Below the pieces are notes generated by a model. The model saw only the letters and a program-made list of their open reading frames with translations, did no database searches and was not told where the DNA came from. The position numbers and the translations under genes were made by a program. Of a stretch of DNA of 64,000 nt, positions 36,952-46,344 are shown piece by piece; within the stretch, counting starts at the first letter, position 1, and each line of letters begins with the position of its first letter. Source of the stretch: an uncultured Duodenibacillus sp. (lineage in GTDB: Bacteria > Pseudomonadota > Gammaproteobacteria > Burkholderiales > Burkholderiaceae_F); NCBI GenBank assembly GCA_944388865.1, contig CALXKM010000028.1:1-64000 (forward strand). Reading direction: 5' to 3'.

Positions 36952-39426
36952 ATGACTGATCGATTCTTCTTCGAATTCCAAGACAAACGCGTCGAGTGGA
37001 ATTTCGATGCCTTAAGTCTCTTCAGGCAATCAGCTGCCCCGTGTGCAGCAAACACCGCTTTCGTTCGCCAAGCCTTTCGATCCGGCAATGTGCATGTACG
37101 TCAATGGGTGGCTAGAAGACCTGAACTTACAGCCGATGACGTTCTCTATTTCTGTACAAGCATCCGTGATGAACAACTTCGGAGCATTCTCCTTTGCAAC
37201 ACCAAGCTTCTTGAGCGATTGTCTTCTCATGAACTTCTGCTGTTGATCGAAGACAAGCCGTCAAATCTTGACTGCGTGCTTGACGCGCTTTGCAAATCTG
37301 ACCTTCCCTTGCATGCGCTCAGACTCGGGCGGGAACTATTTAAAAATTTCAGCGGTCCGCTTAGCCGCGAAGTTCTTCGTCCGAGAAAACGCAAGGTACG
37401 TCCAGACACCATGCAAGCAGCTTGTCAGCCGCTCGATGGCCTCTTTGCCAGATGCGGGTCTCTGAGGCTACCTCTTTCAGCGCAAGAAGCGCTATGTCTG
37501 CCGAACCGGGTGCTCAATGAGCTCGGTCTTTTTGAGGCACTGTACGAAACGGGCGACTCAGACATCAAGCGAAGCCTCAGTCTAGAGCGACGCGTGCCGT
37601 TGCAGATTCGTGAAAGGCTTGCCGCCGATCCGGATCTTAGCGTACGGCTGCGTGCAGGCGCCGCTTTGGATCGACACTATCTCTCCACGTCAGTAGGCGA
37701 CGATTTTCGTTTCTTTTACTATGCACCCCATCAAAAGCAAATATTTCGGCTGATCAAGAATGAAAAAAGCTGGACTTTCAGCACGAAAGATTCGATGTGG
37801 TTGTGCGGCATCGCCCTGATTAGAGCCTTTTCTTTGCTTGACGAAAGCCGTGACGAACAAACAGCTCGCTTCATCCGCGCCGCTTCCATCTCCGAAGATC
37901 CTTTCATGCGATGCGCGGCTGCTTGCGCAAAGCTTGAGAAGAAAACGGCGGCAAAACTCGCGCATGATGAAGATTGTCTTGTCCGTCGCGCGCTTCTTCA
38001 AAATATTCAAACCATGCCGCAGCTTGATTGCTCTGATCTTATTTTTGCAGCAGGTCGCGATCCTGATCTCGTACGAACCGTTTTGCTCATGCTCGATTGC
38101 GTAATCCGACTTGATCTCGCAAGCGATGCTAAAGAGAAACGCCGAACTCTTCAGGAGGCAGTTGGGGATCTCACCGGCCTGGAGTTGTTTGACGCAAGGC
38201 TGGTGGAACGCATGAGCAAATATTTTTATCGCTCACTGAATGAATCAAAGGATCTCGCAACGTCCGACGAGGAAAATGAAAGCGGTTATGCGATTGAATG
38301 GAATGGCTTTGAAATGCCGGTCTCAAACAATGTGCTGGACGTTGTTACGGACTTCATCGATGTTGCCGAACCGCCCGGTCGACGCTTTCCCAGACTGAAG
38401 AATCTCGACAAGAGAACGCTGCATCGCCGCATCGAAACGGCCGATCTTACGCATAGAGATCGGATGGCAAGACGAGCCGCTGTTTTAAATAGCGCTTTGT
38501 CATCTGATCTTGCCCTTTTGTTGACGAACACCGAGCTTTTTGAAAATGCCTTGAATTTGCTGAAAGTTTGTCCGGAAGTGAAGGAGACGATAAGGCAGTT
38601 GGCTCTTAAAAGCGACGATCCAAGTCGAATAGCGCTTGCTCAGAAGCGCGACTACGCGCATGAACCTGCCGGCGTGCTGCGCTTGGACGCGTGCCGCGCG
38701 CCCGTGAGCCTTGTTGATTGCCGCCGGCTCACGTCCTCACTCATCGAGTTGATTCCATCGGAATGCTCTCCAGAAGAGGCCCGCCGTGTTCACGCATTGA
38801 GAAAAGCGCTCCTTGCCTCACCGGACTTTTCAAACCGCGTCATCGCCGCTCAGTTCGCTTCTCTAAGCGTAGAAGAAGCCACGGCTCTCGCAAATGAACG
38901 CTCAACGTTTCTGAATCTCCAGCTGCTCGACAACCGCAACATTCGCGACAAGCTCTCTTTAGAAATGTTGCTTGAGCTTGCCGGCAGCGACGAAACGCGT
39001 CTCAACATCCTGCGCTGCGGTCTTATTGCCGGCAACCGCAAGGAGAAGGCGAGAGAACTTGTCGTGGTTGACGAAAAACTGGCGCAATTAGGCGCGGTCA
39101 TCTTCGAGCCGGATGCCGATGAGGAAGAAGTCGTTTGGTATGCGCCCGAGCTAGCCGCAACACCTTTCGATGAGGTACTGCGCCTTGACTATCTCGGCAT
39201 TGATTTTCCGCTCAAGCTTGCGGATTTGTACGCTTGGGCTGATTCGATTCATGAAACGCCGATATCTTTCCCTGAGCCTATCTTAAGTTTTCTGCAAAGC
39301 CTTCCCGATGAATCGTTCCAAAATAATTTGGCAAAGCGGCTTTCGAAGGTTTCTGACCAACAAATCGAAAAAAGCGGGCTTTCTGAACTGTGTGGTGACT
39401 CGTCAAATCCTGACTTGTCAACCTGA
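36952..39426 (+). CDS. Large unknown, probably helical-repeat protein
   Basis: 824 residues, not recognised. Composition and pattern (recurring RxxLAxDPDLxVR-like and ALxSDLALLLxNTELxExALxLL-like segments, for example at about 220-240 and 515-545) suggest HEAT- or LRV-type alpha-helical repeats along the chain. There is no signal peptide, membrane segment or catalytic motif. It is probably a cytoplasmic scaffold or binding protein. Translation start ATG 36952 has no good ribosome site. It lies in the accessory region beside a macro-domain gene that is transcribed away from it. Confidence 0.75.
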   Translation: MTDRFFFEFQDKRVEWNFDALSLFRQSAAPCAANTAFVRQAFRSGNVHVRQWVARRPELTADDVLYFCTSIRDEQLRSILLCNTKLLERLSSHELLLLIEDKPSNLDCVLDALCKSDLPLHALRLGRELFKNFSGPLSREVLRPRKRKVRPDTMQAACQPLDGLFARCGSLRLPLSAQEALCLPNRVLNELGLFEALYETGDSDIKRSLSLERRVPLQIRERLAADPDLSVRLRAGAALDRHYLSTSVGDDFRFFYYAPHQKQIFRLIKNEKSWTFSTKDSMWLCGIALIRAFSLLDESRDEQTARFIRAASISEDPFMRCAAACAKLEKKTAAKLAHDEDCLVRRALLQNIQTMPQLDCSDLIFAAGRDPDLVRTVLLMLDCVIRLDLASDAKEKRRTLQEAVGDLTGLELFDARLVERMSKYFYRSLNESKDLATSDEENESGYAIEWNGFEMPVSNNVLDVVTDFIDVAEPPGRRFPRLKNLDKRTLHRRIETADLTHRDRMARRAAVLNSALSSDLALLLTNTELFENALNLLKVCPEVKETIRQLALKSDDPSRIALAQKRDYAHEPAGVLRLDACRAPVSLVDCRRLTSSLIELIPSECSPEEARRVHALRKALLASPDFSNRVIAAQFASLSVEEATALANERSTFLNLQLLDNRNIRDKLSLEMLLELAGSDETRLNILRCGLIAGNRKEKARELVVVDEKLAQLGAVIFEPDADEEEVVWYAPELAATPFDEVLRLDYLGIDFPLKLADLYAWADSIHETPISFPEPILSFLQSLPDESFQNNLAKRLSKVSDQQIEKSGLSELCGDSSNPDLST

Positions 39427-39503
39427 GAGGATAGGCGTGAAGAGTTTGCGCGCCAGACGTGACGGAGGTGGTTTCAAGAAAATTTCAACATTTTTCTTCG
39501 GGT

Positions 39504-42500
39504 TCAAAACCGCCACTGCACCTCAACGCTGCCAGCCAACGCACGTGTATCGGCCGACTCGCGACAACCTTCAATCCGCCCGCGAACCGACATGCCGCTT
39601 TCGTTTTCAATTCCGACGGTTAAGCCCGCCCGCAGCCGGTTTCGGCTGTCCCAGTCGACCGTCCGATCAAACGATCCCTTGAGGTCTGAATTTACAAAGG
39701 ATGCCGTCATGGTGCCCGCATCCGATAGAAGTTCTCGGCCATAAGAGGCATGCATCCGCCAGAAAAGAGAGCCGGACGAAACGGATCTTTGCAGCGCAAC
39801 TCCGATTCCGGCCTCAAGCGAGCGGTAGGTTTCGCTTTCTACCGACAAAGCCGACACACCGCCGGAGCTCTCATCGTAAGAGGGTGAATAAATCATGGAT
39901 CCCGAAAGCTGTGCAAAGGGCTCAAGAGAAATCGAATCGGCAACGGCAAGAGACACGCCGGCTTTGATCAAGGCACCGAACGTCCAAAAGTTTGCCGCGG
40001 CCTTTATTGGCTCGCGATAGTCGTCAAACGCAATGCAGCGCGTCTCGTCGGCTTCGATGTAGCCCAAATTGAGAATTCCTTCCCAGAAGGCGTTCGAATT
40101 CAGCAAGTCCTGCCGCAAGGTTCCGGAAACCCACAAGCCGCGAGCGTCTAGATCGGTGAGATTCTCGCCGTCGCCGTTCACATTCATTGCCGCAATCGAC
40201 ACTGAGACGGTTGAGCCTTGGAATCGGCTGACCCAGCCTCCGGCAGCTCCTGCGGCATTAAAGTTCACGGCGGACGCAGAGAGAATTTCGGCTCTTGCCC
40301 CGATCGGACTTGCCCACACGAAACTGCCGTCGGCGACAGCTGCACCGGAGTCGGCAGAAAGAATGTCTTGCGCCATGCGGTTGAGCATTAAAACGGCCGC
40401 AATGCCGTCGACGACGCCTTTGCCGTCGAGCGCGTGCGCAGCCTTATTGATCCGCGAGCCGCCGGCATCCGACCAATCGAGCTTAGCGAAGAAATCCTGA
40501 GCGGCAGAGCTCAGAAGCGTTGAAGCAGAAGCATCGAAAATAAGGCCGATGTCGGCAGCGTCGCTTGCAACATGCTGAGAATAGGCGTGCTCGGCGCGCT
40601 CGACAAAATAGCCTTGTTCGGATTGCGTGATCTTTAACGTGGGAGATGAGGGAAGCTCTGCAGAAGTCGACCAAGCGACATTGACCGAGGTCGGATTGCC
40701 GCCGGCGGCTGTGGTAAGAGGCGAAGAAGCGTCCACCATCACCCAACCATCGGAATGCCAGCCGCCGACGGGAGAGGCGAGGACCGTTGCGGTGTTCGCA
40801 AAGTTGGCGCTGCCAGTGACGGCAAGCGGTACAAAACGTCCGCCGCTGACGCTCAAAGTCAGACTTGCGCCAGATTTTTGTTCGTAATCTCCCGCAATGA
40901 CGACCGGGTTGTCGGCCGTGGAGACAAGGCTGCCGTTGTTGACAAGGCATCCCGAATTGGCCGCATCGTCTCGTGCAATGAGGTTGTAGGCGCCGCCCGA
41001 AAGCGTCGCGCCCGACTCAATGGTTACGTTTGACACCGAGGCTGTGCCGTTCATTTTGAGTTCGCCCGACGCCACACGCATCGCGATGCTGCCGTTGCTC
41101 ACGATGTCATCGTTGAATTCGGTTGCGGGAGTTTCGGAATTGGAAGATTGGAGCGAGGGAATTTGATTGCTCTCGCCGAAGGTGAGCGTCGTTACAAGAG
41201 ATTCGTTCGCCTCATAACCGTAGTGAGGCGTGCCGTAGATCGACTTGTCTGGATCCCAAAGCGAGATGATGTCGCCCGAAATTTCGGCGCCCGATTCAAT
41301 GACGATATTCTTGACGTAGGCGTTGGGAGAGATATAAATCGATGCAAGCTTTCCCGAAAGACGGCCTGCTACCTTCACCGATGAAGCCAGAGGTCCCTTA
41401 AGTTCGTCTGGAACGTAAATTTTCTGAAACCACTCTTGCGCATAGGGATCGTACTCAACCGACGTGTAGGATCCTACATATGCATAGCCGTCGCCGAGCG
41501 TATTTGAGCCGAAGTCAAAAGCAAGAGCAATGCCGTTTGCGCCGTCGGCCGTTATCTTCGCGCCTTTTTCAACTGTTAAGGAATGGTTTTTGCCCCAGGA
41601 AAAGAGCATTCCTTTGCCGCCGTCGCCGTCGGCTTGAATCGTAGTGTCCGAGGCAACGGTCACATCGTTTTGCGAGCCGTCGATTCGTGCACCGATGCCG
41701 CAGCTGCCGTCGGAAAGGAGGTCGGCCGACTGCGTGAGCTTGTTGTTTGAGCCGTAAATATGAAGCCCGACGCCCCAAACCTGATGCGATGCTTTGCCTT
41801 CAAGCCAGCCGGAGCCGTCTTCGCTTCGATCCCAATATCCTTGTTCGTTGTCAATTGTCAGATTGCTGCCGTAGACGGAATAGCCGAAGTAGCGTTTGCG
41901 ATCGAATTCGAGTCCCAGATCTTGAAGCAGAGCGAGTTCGGCTTCCATCGGGACCGCCCAATTGCGGAACCACTGATGGCTCAGCAAGCTGTTTTGCAGC
42001 TCAATGTGCGAGGCGTCGAGATAGAGGCCGCCGTAGCCGTTGTCCTCAAAGCCGTTGACGGGAAGCCCAGCAACGGCCTTGAGTTCATCGCTCAGGTCCG
42101 TATAGTAGCCGGAGACATCCGTGGGCCAAGCAATTTCTGCTCCGTTAAGAACTTCAGCGACATGCTTTCCCGAAAAATAAATGCCGCTGTAGATGGGGTA
42201 TTTATAAGCATGGAAGACGTCGTCATTGTGCGATTGGCTGTCGGTGCCGCCAGATAAGTCAAGCTCAACGATATCGACGATTCCGTCGGGTGCATTGTTG
42301 AGCAGATTGCCGAGATTTTTTTTGTATGCGTCATGCAGCCCGTAGGCAAAAGCGGAGTTTTCTGCTGCGCTGCACCAGAACTTTCCTGAATTGTCCGTAT
42401 TTGCATTGAATCCGAGACCGAAAGCATGCGTAAGTTCATGAACAATCGTGCTTGAAAGGTGCATGTTTGCGCCTTGATCGGGCAGAACCGTCAGGGGCCC

Positions 42501-42977
42501 CGTGTACCATGGGAAATCGGAGGGCAAATGGGTGATGCACAGGCCTGCGGCAATGTCCGAGACATTTTCGTCTCCGCTCCAGGCTGCGGCCAGTTCTGTG
42601 ATGGACTGATGAGAGGGGCTGAAGGCGGACGCGTTGGCTGACGATGCATTTTCGGTCGACACGAGAATCTGAACTGGCTTTTGCGCTTTGAAGCTGTCGC
42701 CGATCATGTCCCAAAAGTAGTTGAAGCCCAAGTTCACGCCGGCAAGTTCGGCAGAGCTGATTTCTCCGGTCGACAGCGGCATTCCCAGAACACCGTTGTA
42801 GAAGTCGTCGTAGTCTGCGGCCTGCTGAATGATGAGGTCGGCGTAATGCGTGCCGTCAGGGGCAATCATCGGCTCGGTTCGGGCGGCTAGAGCTGTCGGC
42901 GTTTGCCCCGAAAGAGCCAGAAGTGCCGTCGCAATGGCGCCAGCCGTGCGCGTGATTCGATTAATGCCTGAAGCCAT
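39504..42977 (-). CDS. Autotransporter with a zinc-metalloprotease passenger
   Basis: 1157 residues from ATG 42977, selected because GGAAGG lies 4 bases upstream; the 48 upstream codons look non-protein. A signal peptide (1-32) is followed by a catalytic domain with the zinc motif H180-E-L-T-H184-AFGLG and several Asp/Asn residues. A beta-helical passenger (about 430-880) and a C-terminal beta-barrel (about 900-1157) end in VEVQWRF, with the terminal Phe. This suggests a secreted or surface-anchored protease delivered by type V secretion. The catalytic third ligand is not assigned. Substrate unknown. Confidence 0.88.
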   Translation of the reverse strand: MASGINRITRTAGAIATALLALSGQTPTALAARTEPMIAPDGTHYADLIIQQAADYDDFYNGVLGMPLSTGEISSAELAGVNLGFNYFWDMIGDSFKAQKPVQILVSTENASSANASAFSPSHQSITELAAAWSGDENVSDIAAGLCITHLPSDFPWYTGPLTVLPDQGANMHLSSTIVHELTHAFGLGFNANTDNSGKFWCSAAENSAFAYGLHDAYKKNLGNLLNNAPDGIVDIVELDLSGGTDSQSHNDDVFHAYKYPIYSGIYFSGKHVAEVLNGAEIAWPTDVSGYYTDLSDELKAVAGLPVNGFEDNGYGGLYLDASHIELQNSLLSHQWFRNWAVPMEAELALLQDLGLEFDRKRYFGYSVYGSNLTIDNEQGYWDRSEDGSGWLEGKASHQVWGVGLHIYGSNNKLTQSADLLSDGSCGIGARIDGSQNDVTVASDTTIQADGDGGKGMLFSWGKNHSLTVEKGAKITADGANGIALAFDFGSNTLGDGYAYVGSYTSVEYDPYAQEWFQKIYVPDELKGPLASSVKVAGRLSGKLASIYISPNAYVKNIVIESGAEISGDIISLWDPDKSIYGTPHYGYEANESLVTTLTFGESNQIPSLQSSNSETPATEFNDDIVSNGSIAMRVASGELKMNGTASVSNVTIESGATLSGGAYNLIARDDAANSGCLVNNGSLVSTADNPVVIAGDYEQKSGASLTLSVSGGRFVPLAVTGSANFANTATVLASPVGGWHSDGWVMVDASSPLTTAAGGNPTSVNVAWSTSAELPSSPTLKITQSEQGYFVERAEHAYSQHVASDAADIGLIFDASASTLLSSAAQDFFAKLDWSDAGGSRINKAAHALDGKGVVDGIAAVLMLNRMAQDILSADSGAAVADGSFVWASPIGARAEILSASAVNFNAAGAAGGWVSRFQGSTVSVSIAAMNVNGDGENLTDLDARGLWVSGTLRQDLLNSNAFWEGILNLGYIEADETRCIAFDDYREPIKAAANFWTFGALIKAGVSLAVADSISLEPFAQLSGSMIYSPSYDESSGGVSALSVESETYRSLEAGIGVALQRSVSSGSLFWRMHASYGRELLSDAGTMTASFVNSDLKGSFDRTVDWDSRNRLRAGLTVGIENESGMSVRGRIEGCRESADTRALAGSVEVQWRF

Positions 42978-43235
42978 AGTCCTTCCGAAGAAAACGATTG
43001 GATTGAAGCTAATGGAAATTGTCGTAGAGCCGCAGCAAGAGTGCCGGCAAGTATTTTCTTTCTTGAGTTTACTCGAAGCGCAGATAGCAACGAAAGGCGA
43101 AGCAAAAGAGCGAGTCCGCAAGAGATTTCTGCGTGATGTGCGCCTGTCGGCAGGTTCCCAGCCGCTTTGCTCATAAATGCGCAGATGCTTGTCAAGCGGA
43201 TCGCAAAATAGTCAACTTTTTGATGTGATCTGGTT

Positions 43236-43455
43236 ATGAAAGCAGCAGAAGCCTGCAGACATAGTCCCGAAAAACTCAACGTCCTTCGCGAATATGGTTT
43301 TGACCTGCGTTGCGAGTCTTGCGTGTTGTTGAAATTGCTAAGGTCCTGAGAGTTGCACGCGGCACAGTGCACAAGTGGTTGCGCAATGCAGCCATGAGCG
43401 GCGAAAAACACGCTGCTGCAAATGCGAAAGGCCTGTCCGCAGATTTCCTTCGAAA
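43236..43455 (+). pseudogene. IS630-family transposase N-terminal remnant, frameshifted
   Basis: Reading from ATG 43236 gives AAEACRHSPEKLNVLREYGFDL, then a +1/-1 shift near 43310-43322 continues as VVEIAKVLRVARGTVHKWLRNAAMSGEK. This is the N-terminal helix-turn-helix region of IS630-type transposases. It stops where the neighbouring ATPase gene's 3' end begins, so the rest is absent. Coding was lost before the two became adjacent or during that event. Confidence 0.6.
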
Positions 43456-45048
43456 TCAGGATTGCGCAATCTGCCAGGCGGCAAAACTGCGTGTTTGGGC
43501 GCAGAAAACCAATGCGGCGCAAATGAGCTTTTTGCCATGCGCAGTCATGCCGCAGCGACGTGACCGAATTTGTTCCAGCGCTTCCTCAAGAGCCTTTTGT
43601 ACATTTTGGGTGAACTCTACATACTTGAATTCAAAAACCCAATGAAGCTCGCCAGCTTCAACTTCAAGGTCGCTTCGCCCCATGGCTGTATGGTTTTCAA
43701 CATGAGGAACCATATCGGCTCCCATCATTAGAACCTGCAAATAGGCTCGACAAGTTGCTTCGTCTTTTATCGGGTAGCGATGGTAGTCAAGCGCATTGAG
43801 GACCAGATTGAACCGAGAGACGACGGCATCGAGATCTGTTGAGCTCAGTATATCGGTCAAGGCGGCATTGTCCGGAGAACGAAATGTTTTTCCATTGAGC
43901 AGCTTGTCGGCGTAAAGCTGCGCCATCGACATGGCAACTTCTTGGTTGGGATAGGCCAAAGAGACAACCTGGTTGGGACTTATATCCTGAATCGTCAGGT
44001 AGCCTGCCTGGGCGAGGAGCACATCGCGATCAACTCCTTCGTAATCTCTGGGGGTTTCGAGATCTCTTAGCCAGACGTTCTTAATTTTGGAATAGCTCGC
44101 GGGTTCCTCAAGTTCGTGGCCTTTGAGGTATTGCATGAGTACTGTCGGATGACCGCCGCTGGCGTACCAGTAATTGATGAATCCTTGCTCGGGCGAATTA
44201 AAAAAATTCAAAACGGACCAAGGACAGTAGACGCGCGTTTGAGCTTTCCTGTCAAAGCAAAAGCCGTTGTAGTTTTCTTTTAATGCCAGCAGGAGTTGAC
44301 TTTCAGATTGGTTCAGCACCCGGCAGGCATGCACCAAGTAGTCAGAGAAATATTTTTTTATTTCATTTTCCGTATAGCCCAGCAAAGCGCCGTAAGCCGG
44401 ATCCATTGTGATGTCCGTCAGGTTGTTGAGCTCAGAAAATATGCTGGTGCTGCTCAACTTGGTAATGCCGGTAATGAATAGAAAGCGAAGGCAGTTGTCG
44501 TTGCTCTTCAGTACGCTGTAGAACTCGCTCATGGTCGAGCGAACGCTTTGGAACATTTCCTTGTCGTCAAGACAAGCCGTCAGCGGCGCATCGTATTCGT
44601 CAACCAAGATGACCAAGGAGCCCGATGGCTGATCGGCAAGCCAGCAGCAGAGTTCTGCAACAACATTGTCTGGATCGGATGCCTCAAACCCAATTTTGCC
44701 AAAGCCTGCCGTTAAAGTTCGGAAGAATTTTTGCGAGAAGCTTCTTGCATCGGAAAATTGCTTGATGCACGAAAAATCGAGCCTAACGACGGCGTATGTC
44801 TTGTCAGACCAATGTTTTTCAATGGCTAGCTCGTGAAAATCCTCAAGACCAAACTTAAACAGAGATTCAAAGGTTGAAATCAAAAGCGATTTGCCGAAGC
44901 GGCGAGGGCGCGTCAGCAAAAATTTGCCTGGCGTACGGGCTAGTTTGCAAATCAAGGAGGTCTTGTCGACATAGACCGCATTGATCTTGCGAAGCAATGG
45001 AAAGCCCGACAGACCCAACGGCAGAACCTGCTGATTACTCATAGTCAT
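43456..45048 (-). CDS. AAA-ATPase/PD-(D/E)XK family protein (paralog 1)
   Basis: 530 residues of the AAA-ATPase_like plus PDDEXK_9 family. The N-terminus reads LPLGLSGFPLLRKINAVYVDKT, then Walker A in TRPRRFGKSLLISTFESLF (about 45-65) and Walker B in LVILVDEYDAPL (about 148). The C-terminal nuclease-like fold has GRSDLEVEAGELHWVFEFK (about 470-488), the D...ExK core. This family is common in gut anaerobes, with unknown role. Two paralogs lie at 50089-51678 and 57698-59290 on the same strand. Confidence 0.85.
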   Translation of the reverse strand: MTMSNQQVLPLGLSGFPLLRKINAVYVDKTSLICKLARTPGKFLLTRPRRFGKSLLISTFESLFKFGLEDFHELAIEKHWSDKTYAVVRLDFSCIKQFSDARSFSQKFFRTLTAGFGKIGFEASDPDNVVAELCCWLADQPSGSLVILVDEYDAPLTACLDDKEMFQSVRSTMSEFYSVLKSNDNCLRFLFITGITKLSSTSIFSELNNLTDITMDPAYGALLGYTENEIKKYFSDYLVHACRVLNQSESQLLLALKENYNGFCFDRKAQTRVYCPWSVLNFFNSPEQGFINYWYASGGHPTVLMQYLKGHELEEPASYSKIKNVWLRDLETPRDYEGVDRDVLLAQAGYLTIQDISPNQVVSLAYPNQEVAMSMAQLYADKLLNGKTFRSPDNAALTDILSSTDLDAVVSRFNLVLNALDYHRYPIKDEATCRAYLQVLMMGADMVPHVENHTAMGRSDLEVEAGELHWVFEFKYVEFTQNVQKALEEALEQIRSRRCGMTAHGKKLICAALVFCAQTRSFAAWQIAQS

Positions 45049-45188
45049 TGAGAAGTTCTAAGCGAAATGCATCTGCGCCGATTTTAGCGGCGCAGCTCAT
45101 TCACTCTCGACCGACTCCCGCCAAAAATCCTTTGATCAGGTCGGGCAAGACAAACTACGCAGCGCAGCACATGCGCTTGTAAAAGAAA

Positions 45189-45228
45189 ACCTCGCGGTCA
45201 CTGACTGTTTCTGTCTTGAACGCGAGGT
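45189..45228 (-). terminator. Rho-independent terminator of the binding-protein gene
   Basis: On the minus strand, ACCTCGCG and CGCGAGGT pair around a 24-base loop and are followed at once by TTTTCTTTT, about 25 bases after the stop of the binding-protein gene. Confidence 0.6.
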
Positions 45229-45252
45229 CTGAGTTTTGCGGCTCTAATCGCA

Positions 45253-46026
45253 TTAGTCCTTGAGGAGCTCGGCTTCAGGCTGACGGCCGAACCACTTCTC
45301 AAAGATCCTTGCAAATTCGCCGTTTTGCTTGATCGCGGCAAGCCCTCGATTGATGCGAAGCAAAAGTTCCTTATTTCCCTTTTTTACGGCAATGCCCAAG
45401 TCCTCGCGAGTTAAGGCAATCGGCAGCGACTTCACCTTGCCGCGGCCGGCCGTTGCAACGTAGTAGTCGTTGGTGGGAATGTCGTTGACAACGGCATCGA
45501 CGCCGTCGTTGCGCAGCTCCAGATAGCACTCGGTGAGTTGATTGAAGATGCGCACCTTGGCGTTTTTGATGCCGCGCGAGGCAATCTCTCCGGTCGAGCC
45601 GATGGAGACGGCCAGACGCTTGCCTTCGAGGTCTTCGGGCTTGGTGATCGTCGTGTTGTTGGCGTTGACCACGACGCCCAAGCCTGCAATGTAGTAGCGA
45701 TTGGAAAAGTCCACGCTTTTTGCGCGCTCGGGCGTAATCGTAATGTCGTTGATGGCAATGTCGATGTTGCCGGTCTTCAAGGCCGGAATCAAGCCGTCAA
45801 AGGAGAGGTTTCTTACCTCAACTTCAAAGCCTTCGATTCTGCCGATGGCGCGGATGATGTCAACGTCATAGCCCACATACTGACGAGTTTCGGTGTCCTG
45901 AGAACCAAACGGGGGATACGTCGCGTCCATGCCGACCACAAGCTTGCGTTGGTTTTTTGCCCAGGCCGGGACGGTAGAGGAAAGGGCAGCGGCGATCGCG
46001 GCGGTTAAGAAGGTTCTCTTTTGCAT
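45253..46026 (-). CDS. Periplasmic amino-acid binding protein (solute-binding protein family 3)
   Basis: 257 residues with a signal peptide (1-23, ending PAWA). Typical features are LVVGMDATYPPFGSQD, YVGYDVDIIRAI, a DGLIPALKTGNIDIAINDITITPERAKSVDFS block and a C-terminal INRGLAAIKQNGEFARIFEKWFG. It belongs to the polar amino-acid ABC importer binding proteins (GlnH/HisJ/ArgT-like). No permease or ATPase gene is next to it, so it either serves a transporter encoded elsewhere or is not part of an ABC system. Its divergent neighbour is homocysteine methyltransferase. Confidence 0.9.
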   Translation of the reverse strand: MQKRTFLTAAIAAALSSTVPAWAKNQRKLVVGMDATYPPFGSQDTETRQYVGYDVDIIRAIGRIEGFEVEVRNLSFDGLIPALKTGNIDIAINDITITPERAKSVDFSNRYYIAGLGVVVNANNTTITKPEDLEGKRLAVSIGSTGEIASRGIKNAKVRIFNQLTECYLELRNDGVDAVVNDIPTNDYYVATAGRGKVKSLPIALTREDLGIAVKKGNKELLLRINRGLAAIKQNGEFARIFEKWFGRQPEAELLKD

Positions 46027-46344
46027 GTTTTTGCTCGGTGAATATTGATCGATGCCTTACGGTTGCGGCACAAAAAACAAATTTTAAGGAGCTTTTGACC
46101 GAGATGCCGCCTCTCGGTCGTCTTTGCGAGCAGGTATTGCGATCTTGCGCAAAAAGTCCCTCCTGCCCAAAGCGCTTTTTGGCCGGCCTTGCGCAGTTAA
46201 GAATTTTCGCGTGCATTGGCTCAAAGGGTGGGCGGTTTTCTCGCCGAAGGCGTCTTGGCGCGCACCTTTTGTCTCCCGATCTTGACTCGCAGCCGCATCT
46301 ATTTGCTATCCTTTTGAGCCGTAAATCATCATGGGAGAAGCCAC
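46027..46344. other. Divergent control region
   Basis: 318 bases between the divergent binding-protein and mmuM genes, which must hold both promoters. No consensus-grade promoter or operator stands out to me, and no small gene is supported. Confidence 0.4.
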
